From positions 1 to 36,672 of the forward strand of contig NZ_JAGGPX010000025.1 in NCBI RefSeq assembly GCF_018613575.1: 36,672 nucleotides of DNA, in the 5' to 3' direction. The position numbers and the translations under genes are program-made. The notes beneath the pieces are model-generated. The model saw only the letters and a program-made list of their open reading frames with translations, was not told the origin of the DNA and searched no databases. Positions 16,401 to 24,663 of this stretch are shown piece by piece (positions within the stretch are counted from its first letter, which is position 1; the number at the start of each line of letters is the position of its first letter). This stretch comes from Planococcus sp. ISL-110. Lineage in GTDB: Bacteria > Bacillota > Bacilli > Bacillales_A > Planococcaceae.

Positions 16401-16515
16401 GTGCGGCATCATTTCTTTTGGGAATTTAACATGACTCCACACATTCTGCATGTATAGAGAGTACATTTAAAGTGCAGAAATATACAAGAACTCAACAGAA
16501 TGGAGGTAGAAAGAA

Positions 16516-16755
16516 ATGATGGGACCAGGGTGGGGGATGGGGTGGGGAATGGGAGGAGGAAGTTGGTTGATAGCAGGGTTAGTTGTACTTATCGGCTTCG
16601 CCATTTATTACTTTATGAAGAACAACAACAACAACGGTTTTAATAGTTCGCAGAAAGACTCCGGCACAGACGCAATGGAAATAGTCAAAAAAAGACTAGC
16701 TAGAGGCGAAATAACTAATGCAGAATTTGAAGAAATTAAAAAAAGGCTTTTATAA
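16516..16755 (+). CDS. SHOCT-domain membrane protein
   Basis: 79 aa. A Gly/Met/Trp-rich start (MMGPGWGMGWGMGGG), one membrane helix at about 17-34, an Asn-rich linker and a C-terminal SHOCT motif (MEIVKKRLARGEITNAEFEE). SHOCT domains are short oligomerisation helices often found in small membrane proteins. GGAGGT lies ten bases before ATG 16516. The Met/His-rich secreted protein gene follows 14 bp later, so they form an operon, probably linked to metal (copper) stress; this role is inferred. Confidence 0.85.
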   Translation: MMGPGWGMGWGMGGGSWLIAGLVVLIGFAIYYFMKNNNNNGFNSSQKDSGTDAMEIVKKRLARGEITNAEFEEIKKRLL

Positions 16756-16769
16756 AAGGAGAGAGCGTA

Positions 16770-17078
16770 ATGAAAAAGACGATAATTAGTGGCGTATTAG
16801 CAGCAGTCTTGATTGTAGGAGGCGGAAATGGTCTGTACATGACATCAGCATCTGCAAAAGGAAATGCAGAAACCGCTATGCAGCATGAAGGCATGACTAT
16901 GGAACAGATGCATGAAATGATGGGTACTGGCCACATGAATTTCGGCCAGATGAAACCATTCATGAAGAAAATGCATCCAGATTTAAACAACAGCCAATTA
17001 CGGGTACTTTACAAAAAAATGCATGGTACTGGTGGTTCATCTCATAGCAAGAACTTTAAAGAGATGATGGGAAACTGA
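16770..17078 (+). CDS. Secreted Met/His-rich protein, possible copper binder
   Basis: 102 aa with a signal peptide (KKTIISGVLAAVLIVGGG) and cleavage near SASA. The mature part has 13 Met and 6 His in about 70 residues (GMTMEQMHEMMGTGHMNFG), typical of copper- or silver-binding sequences. No Cys. AAAGGAGAG precedes ATG 16770. It is co-transcribed with the SHOCT gene and followed by a terminator. It could also be a general envelope-stress protein; metal binding rests on composition only. Confidence 0.75.
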   Translation: MKKTIISGVLAAVLIVGGGNGLYMTSASAKGNAETAMQHEGMTMEQMHEMMGTGHMNFGQMKPFMKKMHPDLNNSQLRVLYKKMHGTGGSSHSKNFKEMMGN

Positions 17079-17089
17079 TTATCAAAACT

Positions 17090-17127
17090 CGCGATTTGGG
17101 TGCATAAATCCAACTCGCGTTTTTTTA
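17090..17127 (+). terminator. Intrinsic terminator after the SHOCT operon
   Basis: 10-bp stem with one mismatch (CGCGATTTGG / CCAACTCGCG), 10-base loop and eight T. Confidence 0.78.
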
Positions 17128-17157
17128 TTTTTCCGTTTGTCAATTTAAGCTAGGAAA

Positions 17158-17334
17158 ATCGGGTCCCTGCGTAAAAAAATTCTAAAAGATTCCGACCATA
17201 CACGACAATTTATATTCTATACATCGTCACACCTGCTGTATCAACTTTGCAGGTGTGGCTTTTTGATTTTATGCACTTCTATAAATTGTGTAGGAATTAT
17301 ACGGAACACAGGGAACATCTGGGGACTGCCGGAA
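17158..17334. repeat. MITE-like repeat, family A copy 3
   Basis: Head TCGGGTCCCTGCGTAAAAA, hairpin ACACCTGC / GCAGGTGT with CTTTTTG, tail GAACACAGGGAACATCTGGG. Confidence 0.85.
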
Positions 17335-17394
17335 ATAGGACAAACGACACTGCATATCTCTCGAAAGATTTACTCAAGTAAAACTTCAGTTCTC

Positions 17395-17460
17395 TCACCA
17401 CTCAAAGTCTTCCGGATACTCCTCGTTAAATCGGATTTCTGATTCATGCACATTCAATAA
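17395..17460 (-). pseudogene. Gene tail remnant, copy 1 (SEIxFxEEYxEDFE type)
   Basis: On the minus strand this reads LLNVHESEIRFNEEYPEDFE, then W and a stop. A related tail is at 34331-34400. The frame ends abruptly at repeat copy 4 (17461), so the body of the gene was lost or displaced. Family not recognised. Confidence 0.55.
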
Positions 17461-17560
17461 AATCGCTTCCCTGTGTCAAATCCAATTCAGTTGTGGCTTT
17501 TTCTTTTTATTCACCCATATAAATTGTGTGGGAATTGTATGCGACACAGGGAACATCTGA
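17461..17560. repeat. MITE-like repeat, family A copy 4 (internally deleted)
   Basis: Head CGCTTCCCTGTGTCAAA is joined to GTGGCTTTTTCTTTTTATTC and tail GCGACACAGGGAACATCTGA; the left arm of the central hairpin and about 75 bp are missing. Confidence 0.8.
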
Positions 17561-17745
17561 TGATGAAATAGCATTAACACCGTCTCTTGGAACATTGCTT
17601 TCTTATGCGCCCCAGACTCAGACACTGCAACACAGATGGTGGGTATGGCTGCCGGCAGCATTGAGGATCTGATCTATGTGTACGTAACATCGGCGAAGCA
17701 TTACGCCGTGCAGGGGATGCGAGACAAAGACAGGCTTAATACATC

Positions 17746-17779
17746 ACAACAGGCGGCAACTCCGGTTGTTGTCTTTTAA
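17746..17779 (+). terminator. Putative terminator with no clear gene before it
   Basis: Stem ACAACAGGCGG / CCGGTTGTTGT with two mismatches, followed by CTTTTAA. The 17565-17745 stretch before it has coding-like pieces but no gene I can support. Confidence 0.5.
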
Positions 17780-17987
17780 TAAACTATTATTACAAAAATT
17801 TGGTAAATGTCATGAAAAAGTAATGTTATCGTTTTATTTTCAGAAAATCCGGGTACATTACTTTCAAAGGCGTTTCATATTTTTAGTTTTGATATGAAAT
17901 TCTTACCTAATTTTTGATACTGGGTTTTAGGGGACTGAACTTTAACATCTATTCAGTTAAATATTTTAGAAAAGGGGAGGAAAAAGG

Positions 17988-19334
17988 ATGACGAAATTTT
18001 CCTGGTCAAAATTAATGTTCCTTACAATGCTAATCTTTGTATTGGCTTTGGCAGCATGTGGCAATGATGAAACTTCAAACGAAGAATCACCTGCTGATTC
18101 GGATGCTACAACAGAAGAAAGTGCTGAAACAGAAGAAGGTGTTGACGAAGGCACTGAAGACGCTGAAGAGGGCACTGAAGAAGGCACTAATGGGAGTGCA
18201 GAATCTGAACCAAAAGTTACTGAGTTTGAACCAGCATTTCCAGAACAAACAAGAGCACCTGCAGTTGTGACTGAAACAGAACTTGATGTGGAAGTTATTG
18301 TTGACGGTCTTGGCGTGTCTTGGGGGATGGCAGAGTTTGAACCAAACCGCTTACTTGTTACGCAAAGAGATTCAGCAGAACTTCTTATTGTAAACCTTGA
18401 TGAGGGCGCTGTTTCAAATCCAATCGAAGGTACACCAGAAGTAAATAACTCAGGTCAAGGTGGGTTGTTGGATGTAACCATTGCACCTGATTTTGACGAA
18501 TCAAGATTAGTATTTTTGACGTTTTCTCAAGATATTGAAGGTGGTACTGTAACTGCTGTCGGTAAAGGTGTTTTATCAGAAGATGAAGCTTCACTTGAAG
18601 ATTTTGAAGTAATCTTCCAAGCACTGCCAGCATATGATGGTGACTTGCACTATGGTGGACGTATTATCTTTGATGAGGATGGCAACCTATTCTTAACAAC
18701 TGGTGAGCGTTCAGATGATCCAATTCGCGAACGTGCACAAGACTTGGATGCTTACCTAGGCAAAGTCATTCACATTACACAAGATGGAGAAGCAGTAGAG
18801 TCGAATCCATTTGTCGAAGATGAAGACGCACTAGATGGCATTTACAGCTACGGTCACCGCAATATTCAAGGTGTGGACTTCCACCCTGAAACAGGGGACT
18901 TATGGATTGTTGAATTCGGTCCACAAGCTGGGGATGAACTGAATATTATTGAACCAGCTAATAACTATGGATGGCCGATTGTTTCTTATGGTATCGAGTA
19001 CACTGGTGAATTAATCAATGATGGTATTTCAGAACACGAGGCGCAAGGCTTTATTGAACCAAGATATTATTGGGATCCAACAAGTGCGCCAAGTGGTATG
19101 GCATTCTATGATAACGACGCAATTCCTGAATGGGAGAACAACTTGTTCATCGGCGGTTTAGTGTCGAGCTATATTGCACGTGTCGTTATTGAAGATGACA
19201 TCATCGTTGGAGAAGAACGTCTATTAACTGAAGAAGGCGAACGTTTCCGTGATATTCTTGTAACTGAGGATGGCGCGCTTATTGCAATCACCGATGGCGG
19301 TATGATTTACAACATTACTGCAGCAGGTGAATGA
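17988..19334 (+). CDS. PQQ-type glucose/sorbosone dehydrogenase lipoprotein
   Basis: 448 aa. Lipoprotein signal with lipobox LAAC (Cys24), then an acidic Glu/Asp/Thr/Ser linker to about residue 75, then a six-bladed propeller of the GSDH family: GQGGLLDVTIAPDF, DLHYGGRIIFDEDGNLFLTT, YSYGHRNIQGVDFHPETG, NNYGWPIVSYG. Such enzymes oxidise sugars on the outer face of the membrane using PQQ; several Firmicutes members have no known substrate. The very acidic linker suits a salt-tolerant host. AGGGGAGG precedes ATG 17988. It stands alone between repeats and a terminator. Confidence 0.9.
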   Translation: MTKFSWSKLMFLTMLIFVLALAACGNDETSNEESPADSDATTEESAETEEGVDEGTEDAEEGTEEGTNGSAESEPKVTEFEPAFPEQTRAPAVVTETELDVEVIVDGLGVSWGMAEFEPNRLLVTQRDSAELLIVNLDEGAVSNPIEGTPEVNNSGQGGLLDVTIAPDFDESRLVFLTFSQDIEGGTVTAVGKGVLSEDEASLEDFEVIFQALPAYDGDLHYGGRIIFDEDGNLFLTTGERSDDPIRERAQDLDAYLGKVIHITQDGEAVESNPFVEDEDALDGIYSYGHRNIQGVDFHPETGDLWIVEFGPQAGDELNIIEPANNYGWPIVSYGIEYTGELINDGISEHEAQGFIEPRYYWDPTSAPSGMAFYDNDAIPEWENNLFIGGLVSSYIARVVIEDDIIVGEERLLTEEGERFRDILVTEDGALIAITDGGMIYNITAAGE

Positions 19335-19391
19335 AAACGCACTCCTTTGTCAAAAAGGATTTAGTTTATTAACTACCATTGCATGAAGAAT

Positions 19392-19440
19392 AAGCCGTAT
19401 CCAGTAACCTCAATGGTTAACGGATACGGCTTTCGTGTTT
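19392..19440 (+). terminator. Intrinsic terminator after the sugar dehydrogenase gene
   Basis: 11-bp stem AAGCCGTATCC / GGATACGGCTT with an inner AACC / GGTT, then TTCGTGTTTTC. Nearly the same stem recurs at 29738. Confidence 0.88.
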
Positions 19441-19459
19441 TCTCTTGGAAGTTAACTAT

Positions 19460-19619
19460 TTATAATTTTGTCTGCCACATGGAATAGCTGGCAATGTAAT
19501 CATTCTTTTGGGACTCGGATATTTCCTTCATTATCATATCAATTGCCGCATACAGTTCTTTTCTTAATCCTGATTTAGCATTGGCAGGTGGGTTGATGTA
19601 GGAGATTTTGGAATGAAAT
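19460..19619 (-). pseudogene. 3' remnant of an unknown gene cut at a repeat
   Basis: The minus strand has about 52 open codons including KSGLRKELYAAIDMIMKEIS and ending SMWQTKL-stop, with clear coding character. There is no start codon with a ribosome site: the frame meets repeat copy 5 at 19621. I do not recognise the family. Confidence 0.55.
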
Positions 19620-19620
19620 G

Positions 19621-19797
19621 AAATCGCGCCCCTGTGTAAAAAAATCTAAAAGATTCCGACAATACACGACAATTTATACTCCATACATTGCCACGCTCGT
19701 CCCATCAATATTGTGGTTGTAGTTTCTTCGTTTTATTCATCCATATGAATTGCGTGGGAATTGTACCGTTCACAGGGGCCATCTGGGAACCGCTGGA
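19621..19797. repeat. MITE-like repeat, family A copy 5
   Basis: Head AATCGCGCCCCTGTGTAAAA, interior GACAATACACGACAATTTAT, decayed central hairpin, tail TTCACAGGGGCCATCTGGGA. It separates a gene tail (19460-19619) from a copied monooxygenase piece (19807). Confidence 0.85.
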
Positions 19798-19806
19798 AAA
19801 CAGTGG

Positions 19807-19934
19807 GTACAAGCGCATCTTGCTTGAATCCTGTGTCTTGCATTCTAGCTTCCCAGGCAAACTCATGGAGCTGGAGCGACTGTGAGTGGCAAAGTCGATG
19901 AGTTCGGGCTGCGCTTTGCCGTATATATGAATTT
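19807..19934 (-). pseudogene. Decayed copy of part of the FAD monooxygenase gene
   Basis: About 128 bp aligned with 22037-22164 (by eye 85-90% identical), same orientation, with a 1-base insertion near the start that breaks the frame. It is bounded on both sides by family A repeats (copies 5 and 6). Confidence 0.82.
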
Positions 19935-19936
19935 AA

Positions 19937-20008
19937 ATTTCGCCCCTGTGTTAGGAATAATTCTTAAAGATCGCATACGACACAGGAACGAGCTAGCCGC
20001 TGTGGAAG
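19937..20008. repeat. MITE-like repeat, family A copy 6 (short deleted form)
   Basis: Head TTCGCCCCTGTGTTAGGA and tail ACGACACAGGAACGAG are joined with nearly all of the interior missing. Confidence 0.7.
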
Positions 20009-20075
20009 ATGGATCAGGAAATAGGTGCTGCAATATGCTTTCTATATTCGAAAGCGACAGGGCCTTTCTTTGCTT

Positions 20076-21098
20076 TTACTGGATGAATTGCGCTAAGGCA
20101 AAGTAAAGCGGGATCCCTGCAATTAAGTTGAAGGGAAATGTGATGCCGAGGGACAGGCCGAGATAGATTGACGGGTTCGCACCCGGAACAGAAGAGCGCA
20201 GGGCGGCAGGAGCTGCGATGTAGGAAGCGCTTCCTGCCAAGACACCCATCAGCATGACCCCGCCGAGTGACAGGCCGACCCAGCTTCCGACCAGCACGCC
20301 AATACTTCCCGCTATGATCGGGACACAAAGGCCGAATAATAGGATTTTCCATCCTTGTTTCGTGACCTCAGGAAGGCGTTCACCTGCGATCAATCCCATA
20401 TTCAATAAGAAGAGGATGAGGATGCTTCCGTATAGATCGATGAATAATGGTTTGATGAGAGATTCGGCGTTTTGCCCGACCACCCAGCCGATGAGTAAAC
20501 TTCCCAATAGGAGGAGGATGCTTTTTCCGAACAAGCTGTCGCGCAGTACTTCCTTATCCAACAAACCGCCATGGGCGAACCCGAGAATCTGGGCCTTTTC
20601 TTTTTTGTTCATCAGTATCCCTTGCTGACTGAAATCGGACTTTTCGGCAAGCCGCAGCAACAGCAAGGAAACGAAAATGGCGGGGCTTTCCATTAACACG
20701 ACCAGGACATTCATGAACCCTTCATAAGCGATTCCTTTCTTTTCGAGAAACGAGATGGCGGCACCATAAGTGACGATGCTGACAGAACCATATGTTGCGG
20801 CCAATCCAATCGAATTATGTAAATCGAGCTTTGTGAAGCGCAGGGCGATCAATATTAGAATCGGAATGAGCACCCCTAAAAATAAAGCGCCTAATATAGG
20901 CTTGATAACGGCGGAGATTTCATACTGGGAAAGCTGCATTCCACCTTTGATGCCGATGGCGACCAACAAATAAATGCTCAACGCTTCACTTAACCCCGCA
21001 GGGAATTTTAAATCCGATTTAACCAAAGCCGCGAAAACACCTAATACGAAAAACAGGACAACAGGGGACAGTAAATTTTGGACGATAATCTCATACAT
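20076..21098 (-). CDS. SbtA-like sodium-dependent bicarbonate transporter
   Basis: About 340 aa with around ten membrane helices, belonging to the SbtA/DUF897 family by its opening (NLLSPVVLFFVLGVFAALVK, LPAGLSEALSIYLLVAIG-like segment, GIKGGMQL) and SIGLAATYGSVSIVTYGAA. Members take up bicarbonate with Na+. The middle cytoplasmic loop (SDFSQQGILMNKKEKAQIL) is short. ATG 21098 is chosen; AGGAG lies 11 bases before it, while a GTG at 21107 is too close to that site. The DUF2294 gene is upstream on the same strand, with a hairpin in between. It could also carry another anion; moderate certainty on substrate. Confidence 0.85.
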   Translation of the reverse strand: MYEIIVQNLLSPVVLFFVLGVFAALVKSDLKFPAGLSEALSIYLLVAIGIKGGMQLSQYEISAVIKPILGALFLGVLIPILILIALRFTKLDLHNSIGLAATYGSVSIVTYGAAISFLEKKGIAYEGFMNVLVVLMESPAIFVSLLLLRLAEKSDFSQQGILMNKKEKAQILGFAHGGLLDKEVLRDSLFGKSILLLLGSLLIGWVVGQNAESLIKPLFIDLYGSILILFLLNMGLIAGERLPEVTKQGWKILLFGLCVPIIAGSIGVLVGSWVGLSLGGVMLMGVLAGSASYIAAPAALRSSVPGANPSIYLGLSLGITFPFNLIAGIPLYFALAQFIQ

Positions 21099-21158
21099 GC
21101 TGGACACTTCTCCTTTAAGCTCGATTAGTTACTGAAGGTGTGGATTTTTGCATAAAAA

Positions 21159-21217
21159 AACCGGCATACCCAGTAGCCGTTGATGAAAGTCATCAATGGA
21201 CCTGAATCATGCCGGTT
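21159..21217 (-). terminator. Terminator or attenuator in front of the transporter gene
   Basis: Outer stem AACCGGCAT / ATGCCGGTT with a T run for the minus strand (A run at 21153-21160), and an inner stem CGTTGATGA / TCATCAATG. It lies between the DUF2294 gene and the SbtA-like gene, 60 bp before the latter, so it ends the first transcript or attenuates read-through. Confidence 0.75.
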
Positions 21218-21262
21218 TACTTTCAGCTCAGTTTATACTGTACTGAAAGTCTCCCAGAGATC

Positions 21263-21637
21263 TTATGTTAATTTTTCTTGCAAATTGCCCGACAAACGGA
21301 AGACCATGATCCGTTCGCCTGTGCGGGTGCTGATGTCGGTATGGAAACCGGTGACGTGTTCTCCCGTTAATTCGCCGATCACCGTTCCTAAATAGTCCCG
21401 GCCGGATTCCAGCAAATCGGAGCGGATGCGTTTGACCGATAACAAGCCTTCTTTCGTATCGCATAATTTGTATTCGGCGGGTGTTAAAATGCCGTTTAAT
21501 GAAATGATCAGCATATCCCGCAGAATATCGGTTTTTACAGAGACAGACCCTCTGCCCAAGTAATCCTTTTCCCACTGGGTCAATGTCTTACTGATCTCCG
21601 CTTCCAGTGAGCCTTTTGTCCATTTCGCATAATCCAT
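21263..21637 (-). CDS. DUF2294-family protein
   Basis: 124 aa, soluble. Matches DUF2294 by GRGSVSVKTDILRDMLIISL, the LTPAEYKL segment, KRIRSDLLESGRDYLGTVIG and TGFHTDISTRTGERIMVFRL. The family is small, widespread in Bacilli and cyanobacteria, and of unknown function. AAGGAG before ATG 21637 supports the start. Being just upstream of a SbtA-like transporter on the same strand suggests a link to inorganic carbon use; this is inference. Confidence 0.85.
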   Translation of the reverse strand: MDYAKWTKGSLEAEISKTLTQWEKDYLGRGSVSVKTDILRDMLIISLNGILTPAEYKLCDTKEGLLSVKRIRSDLLESGRDYLGTVIGELTGEHVTGFHTDISTRTGERIMVFRLSGNLQEKLT

Positions 21638-21665
21638 CGTCTATCTCTCCTTATCAAAAAACGGC

Positions 21666-21703
21666 ATATTTCTATTCCCACTAAATCAGCAGGGTAGAAA
21701 TAT
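21666..21703 (-). promoter_or_regulatory. Inverted repeat in the DUF2294 leader
   Basis: ATATTTCTA / TAGAAATAT with inner CCC / GGG, 29 bp before the DUF2294 start. It could be an operator or an RNA hairpin. The rest of 21704-21928 shows nothing clear. Confidence 0.4.
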
Positions 21704-21928
21704 CCCGTCTTATCGCAATCTTAGTCCATACTTTTTTCGACTTGTTCACTCAGTCAATAAGGTCATTATTAACTGCCTGCTCAAGTTATCCATGGTATAT
21801 GGCTATTATTTCTAACTTTACGGTTATTCGTTTGAAATTATCTTATCCAATCCGTTGTTTTCTGTCAACAACAGTTTGTAGGGTCCCTGAGAGAATACAA
21901 GCTAAGTAAAGTCTTTACTAGTTCTACC

Positions 21929-23458
21929 TCACTCCGCTCCGAAAGCCACTATACCATAAGCCTCCAAATACATTTTCAACACACGCACCCATTGCTTGTC
22001 AGTCGCAAGCCCCACATGCCCATCCGGCCGGATCAAGTACAGCGCATCTTTCTTGAATCCTGCGTTTTTCATCTGCGCTTCCCAGGCAAACTCATGGATC
22101 TCGAGCGACTGCGAGCGGGCAAAGTCGATGAGCTCGGGCTGCGCTTTGCCGTATATATGAATTTGCCAATCGACGGAGCGCAGCGGCGTGAAATTATCGC
22201 CGTTTGCGGTTTCGATCCACGGCAAGCGCATGCCGCCGTAAACTTTGCCGGCTTTGCCTTTGCTCAAGAGGCTATTGCGGTAATTGATATGAATTTGAGA
22301 CAAGATCTTAAACGCATTTTTTGAGGGAAAGGAAAATTTGAATACCGACGGCAAGACGTAAGGTACGGCATACTCCCGCAGCAAAGTGCCTCGCAGTTTT
22401 TGGTTGACGATGGTTTGGAATGCTTTGTCGGTCGTCGCGATCAACCGTCGCGCAAAGGCAATGCGCTCTTGTTCGTACGTGCTCAATATTCTAGGGTCGG
22501 CTTTCCCTTGAACCACCGCTGCGAGTTTCCACCCAAGATTGATGGCGTCCCCAATGCCAGTGTTCATGCCTTGTCCGCCGGTCGGGCTGTGCAGGTGGCC
22601 GGCGTCGCCTAGGATGAAAATGCGCCCTTTGGCAAATCGCTCGCTGACGCGGTTATGGACGCGGTAGGTCGAAAACCAATTGACCTTGGCCGCGCTCACG
22701 CGGATTTTGTTTTCAATGTAATTGGTGATGTCATGGTACTCGACATCAGTGCGTTCGTTGAATTCCTCGGGCACAATGCCAAGGATTCGTTTGGTGTTGG
22801 CGTTCCGGACGTTCATATAAAGCATAAAGCCGTCATTATCCATGTACATGTCCATCTTTTCCATATCGTCTACCGGCTGCTCGGTTTCGATATCGGCGAC
22901 AAAGAATAATTGCTTATACGTGCCGCCGGGAAAGTCGAGTTCCAGATCTTTTCGGACCATGCTGCCGGCCCCGTCGCATCCGCATAAATAGGCAAATTCC
23001 GCTGTTTCTTCTGGCTGTCCTTGTTGCTGCATAACGGTGTTCACGCCAACTCCTGTGTCTTCAAAAGAAAGCAACGAAGTGTTCCATTCGACTCTGACGC
23101 CTATTTTACTTAATTCGTCCTCGAGAATTTCTTCGTGCTCGTCTTGCGGCAAACTCAAGATAAACGGAAACGGGCTCAGCCCTTTTCCTAACTCATGGAA
23201 TTTCACTGTGGCTCTCACTCGTTTGCCGTCGCTGATATCCAGCGACAAAATCGGGTGCCCCCGCTTGATGTTGCGTTCGGCCAGGCCCAGTTGCTCGTAC
23301 TGCTCCAATATGCGCGCATGCACAGCGAGTGCGCGTGACGCGGTGCCGGTTCCTGCGTTTTTATCGATGATCCGAAACGGCACGCCTTGACGCGCCAGGC
23401 TATAGGCAAGAGCCAGGCCAGTGGGGCCAGCTCCGACGATTAAGATTTGTGGGTTCAT
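21929..23458 (-). CDS. FAD-dependent aromatic-ring monooxygenase
   Basis: 509 aa group A flavoprotein hydroxylase (PheA/TfdB/MhpA type). FAD-binding GAGPTG (9-14) near the N-terminus and the second FAD motif GDAGHLHSPTGGQGMN followed by TGIGDAINLGWKL; the C-terminal ~120 residues form the thioredoxin-like domain of phenol hydroxylases. It hydroxylates phenolic or polyketide-type substrates with NAD(P)H and O2. AGGAGG precedes ATG 23458. Higher GC than the neighbouring island genes. A decayed partial copy lies at 19807-19934. Confidence 0.92.
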   Translation of the reverse strand: MNPQILIVGAGPTGLALAYSLARQGVPFRIIDKNAGTGTASRALAVHARILEQYEQLGLAERNIKRGHPILSLDISDGKRVRATVKFHELGKGLSPFPFILSLPQDEHEEILEDELSKIGVRVEWNTSLLSFEDTGVGVNTVMQQQGQPEETAEFAYLCGCDGAGSMVRKDLELDFPGGTYKQLFFVADIETEQPVDDMEKMDMYMDNDGFMLYMNVRNANTKRILGIVPEEFNERTDVEYHDITNYIENKIRVSAAKVNWFSTYRVHNRVSERFAKGRIFILGDAGHLHSPTGGQGMNTGIGDAINLGWKLAAVVQGKADPRILSTYEQERIAFARRLIATTDKAFQTIVNQKLRGTLLREYAVPYVLPSVFKFSFPSKNAFKILSQIHINYRNSLLSKGKAGKVYGGMRLPWIETANGDNFTPLRSVDWQIHIYGKAQPELIDFARSQSLEIHEFAWEAQMKNAGFKKDALYLIRPDGHVGLATDKQWVRVLKMYLEAYGIVAFGAE

Positions 23459-23648
23459 CCTAGAGACCTCCTAATGAGTAACACGGCTGCTGATCAGTTT
23501 GGTTTCAAGTATCGTGTAAAGCTAAAAATTGAGTATAGAAAAAGTGCTTATAAGAAAAAGCGGGTGATACCGAACCGAAAAGATCTTGTACAGTTACTAT
23601 ATCCTTAATCGACCCATTTCAAGCAAGCGACGCTCAAAATAATTGTGG

Positions 23649-23702
23649 CGTCCCTGTGCCAGAAACAATTCTGAACGTTTCTGGCAAAACAATACAAGAT
23701 TA
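23649..23702. repeat. MITE-like repeat, family A copy 7 (head only)
   Basis: GGCGTCCCTGTGCCAGAAAC, then AATTCTGAACGTTTC and ACAATACAAGATTAAAT; no tail. It lies in the 370-bp divergent gap 23459-23829, where I see no gene. Confidence 0.6.
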
Positions 23703-23829
23703 AATCCGGAGCAAAGGGGTGAACGTGATAGAATAACAGGTAGTGAAACAGACAAATAAACGGTATGGCCTTAGCAGAAAGTGCGGCATTCACAATTGAT
23801 AGATGAGTTGAAAGGAATGGGATAACAAA

Positions 23830-24285
23830 ATGAACAAAATGGTCGAACAAAAATTGAACGAGATGACAGAAGTGTTTAACAGCCTGCCGAATTGCCGGAT
23901 TGAAACGGATGAGGGCGGCCGGATGCTGATCGTGAGCGACAACCCGGTTCCGTGGAGTGACGTGCTTGAGAAGAAGGACGCGCACTCGGCGTATAAAATT
24001 GGATCGATTACGCCCCATAAAGCGGCACTTGGTCTGTATATTGATTTCCCACATGATTATATAGAGATTGATCGATTAGATGACATCATCGATCCCGAAT
24101 TTACATTGACGTATTATGAACCAGGCACCAAGACGTCGACAGTGAAAAGCTGGTGGCGGTTCCGCTCGGACGAAAAATTCGACAGCATCCACCTGGTTCT
24201 GAGAAAAACAGAGCTGGAATTGTATGATTTCAAGAGAGAAGAATGGGTTCAGTTGATGGAAGAGATTACTACTGTTCATAAGTGA
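23830..24285 (+). CDS. Hypothetical 151-aa protein
   Basis: A soluble alpha/beta protein that I do not assign to a family. A strand-rich middle (KIGSITPHKAALGLYIDFP; YIEIDRLDDIIDPEFTLTYY) and a Trp/Arg-rich segment (VKSWWRFRSDEKF) are visible. ATG 23830 follows AAGGAATGGG. GC is similar to the monooxygenase gene, so this looks like core rather than island DNA. A repeat-derived terminator follows. Confidence 0.65.
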   Translation: MNKMVEQKLNEMTEVFNSLPNCRIETDEGGRMLIVSDNPVPWSDVLEKKDAHSAYKIGSITPHKAALGLYIDFPHDYIEIDRLDDIIDPEFTLTYYEPGTKTSTVKSWWRFRSDEKFDSIHLVLRKTELELYDFKREEWVQLMEEITTVHK

Positions 24286-24360
24286 TGGATAGCTTAGCTG
24301 AATGGCGGAACTTCAATAGCGCTCTTATGCCGCGCAAATTTCAGGTTATTAACTATATTT

Positions 24361-24398
24361 CCACACTTGCTGAATCAAACTGGCAGGTGTGTTTTTTA
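24361..24398 (+). terminator. Terminator that resembles the core hairpin of repeat family A
   Basis: CACACTTGC / GCAGGTGTG stem (two G-T pairs) and six T. Stem and loop (CTGAATCAAACT) match the central hairpin of family A (CTGTATCAACTT at 17235), without the ends, so the terminator was probably derived from a repeat. Confidence 0.7.
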
Positions 24399-24515
24399 TT
24401 GCCCGCACTCAGTAAGTGGCCTGAAGGAGTGAGGAAAGTATATTGTATCCTTCATATCTAATTGGTTAATTAACTATGCAGTACAAAGAAATGATGTATA
24501 GGGAAAGAAGTATAT

Positions 24516-24620
24516 TTGTACCTAATTGCTTCAATATTTTTGGCATTAATTGGCATCTTTCGTTTTATTAAAAAGAATGAAGAAGCGTCTGCGTATATAG
24601 TAGCACCACCTGTGGTATAA
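24516..24620 (+). CDS. Possible small membrane protein, 34 aa
   Basis: From TTG 24516 the frame reads MYLIASIFLALIGIFRFIKK and ends IVAPPVV: one membrane helix, then a basic/acidic tail. GGGAAAG lies about 12 bases upstream, which is weak. It sits 43 bp before the GT4-like gene. Supported only by its protein-like sequence. Confidence 0.35.
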   Translation: MYLIASIFLALIGIFRFIKKNEEASAYIVAPPVV

Positions 24621-24663
24621 AATAGGAAGATACTAATCTACTGAAAGCATCGGGGGATGAAAA

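Noticed and set aside
17636..17779. Open frame of 47 codons with protein-like sequence (MVGMAAGSIEDLIYVYVTSA)
   Set aside because: No ribosome site, its end overlaps a terminator, and no family could be recognised. It may be a gene remnant but I cannot support it.
20254..20628. Plus-strand open frame of 124 codons
   Set aside because: It is antisense to the SbtA-like gene, whose protein is clearly the real product.
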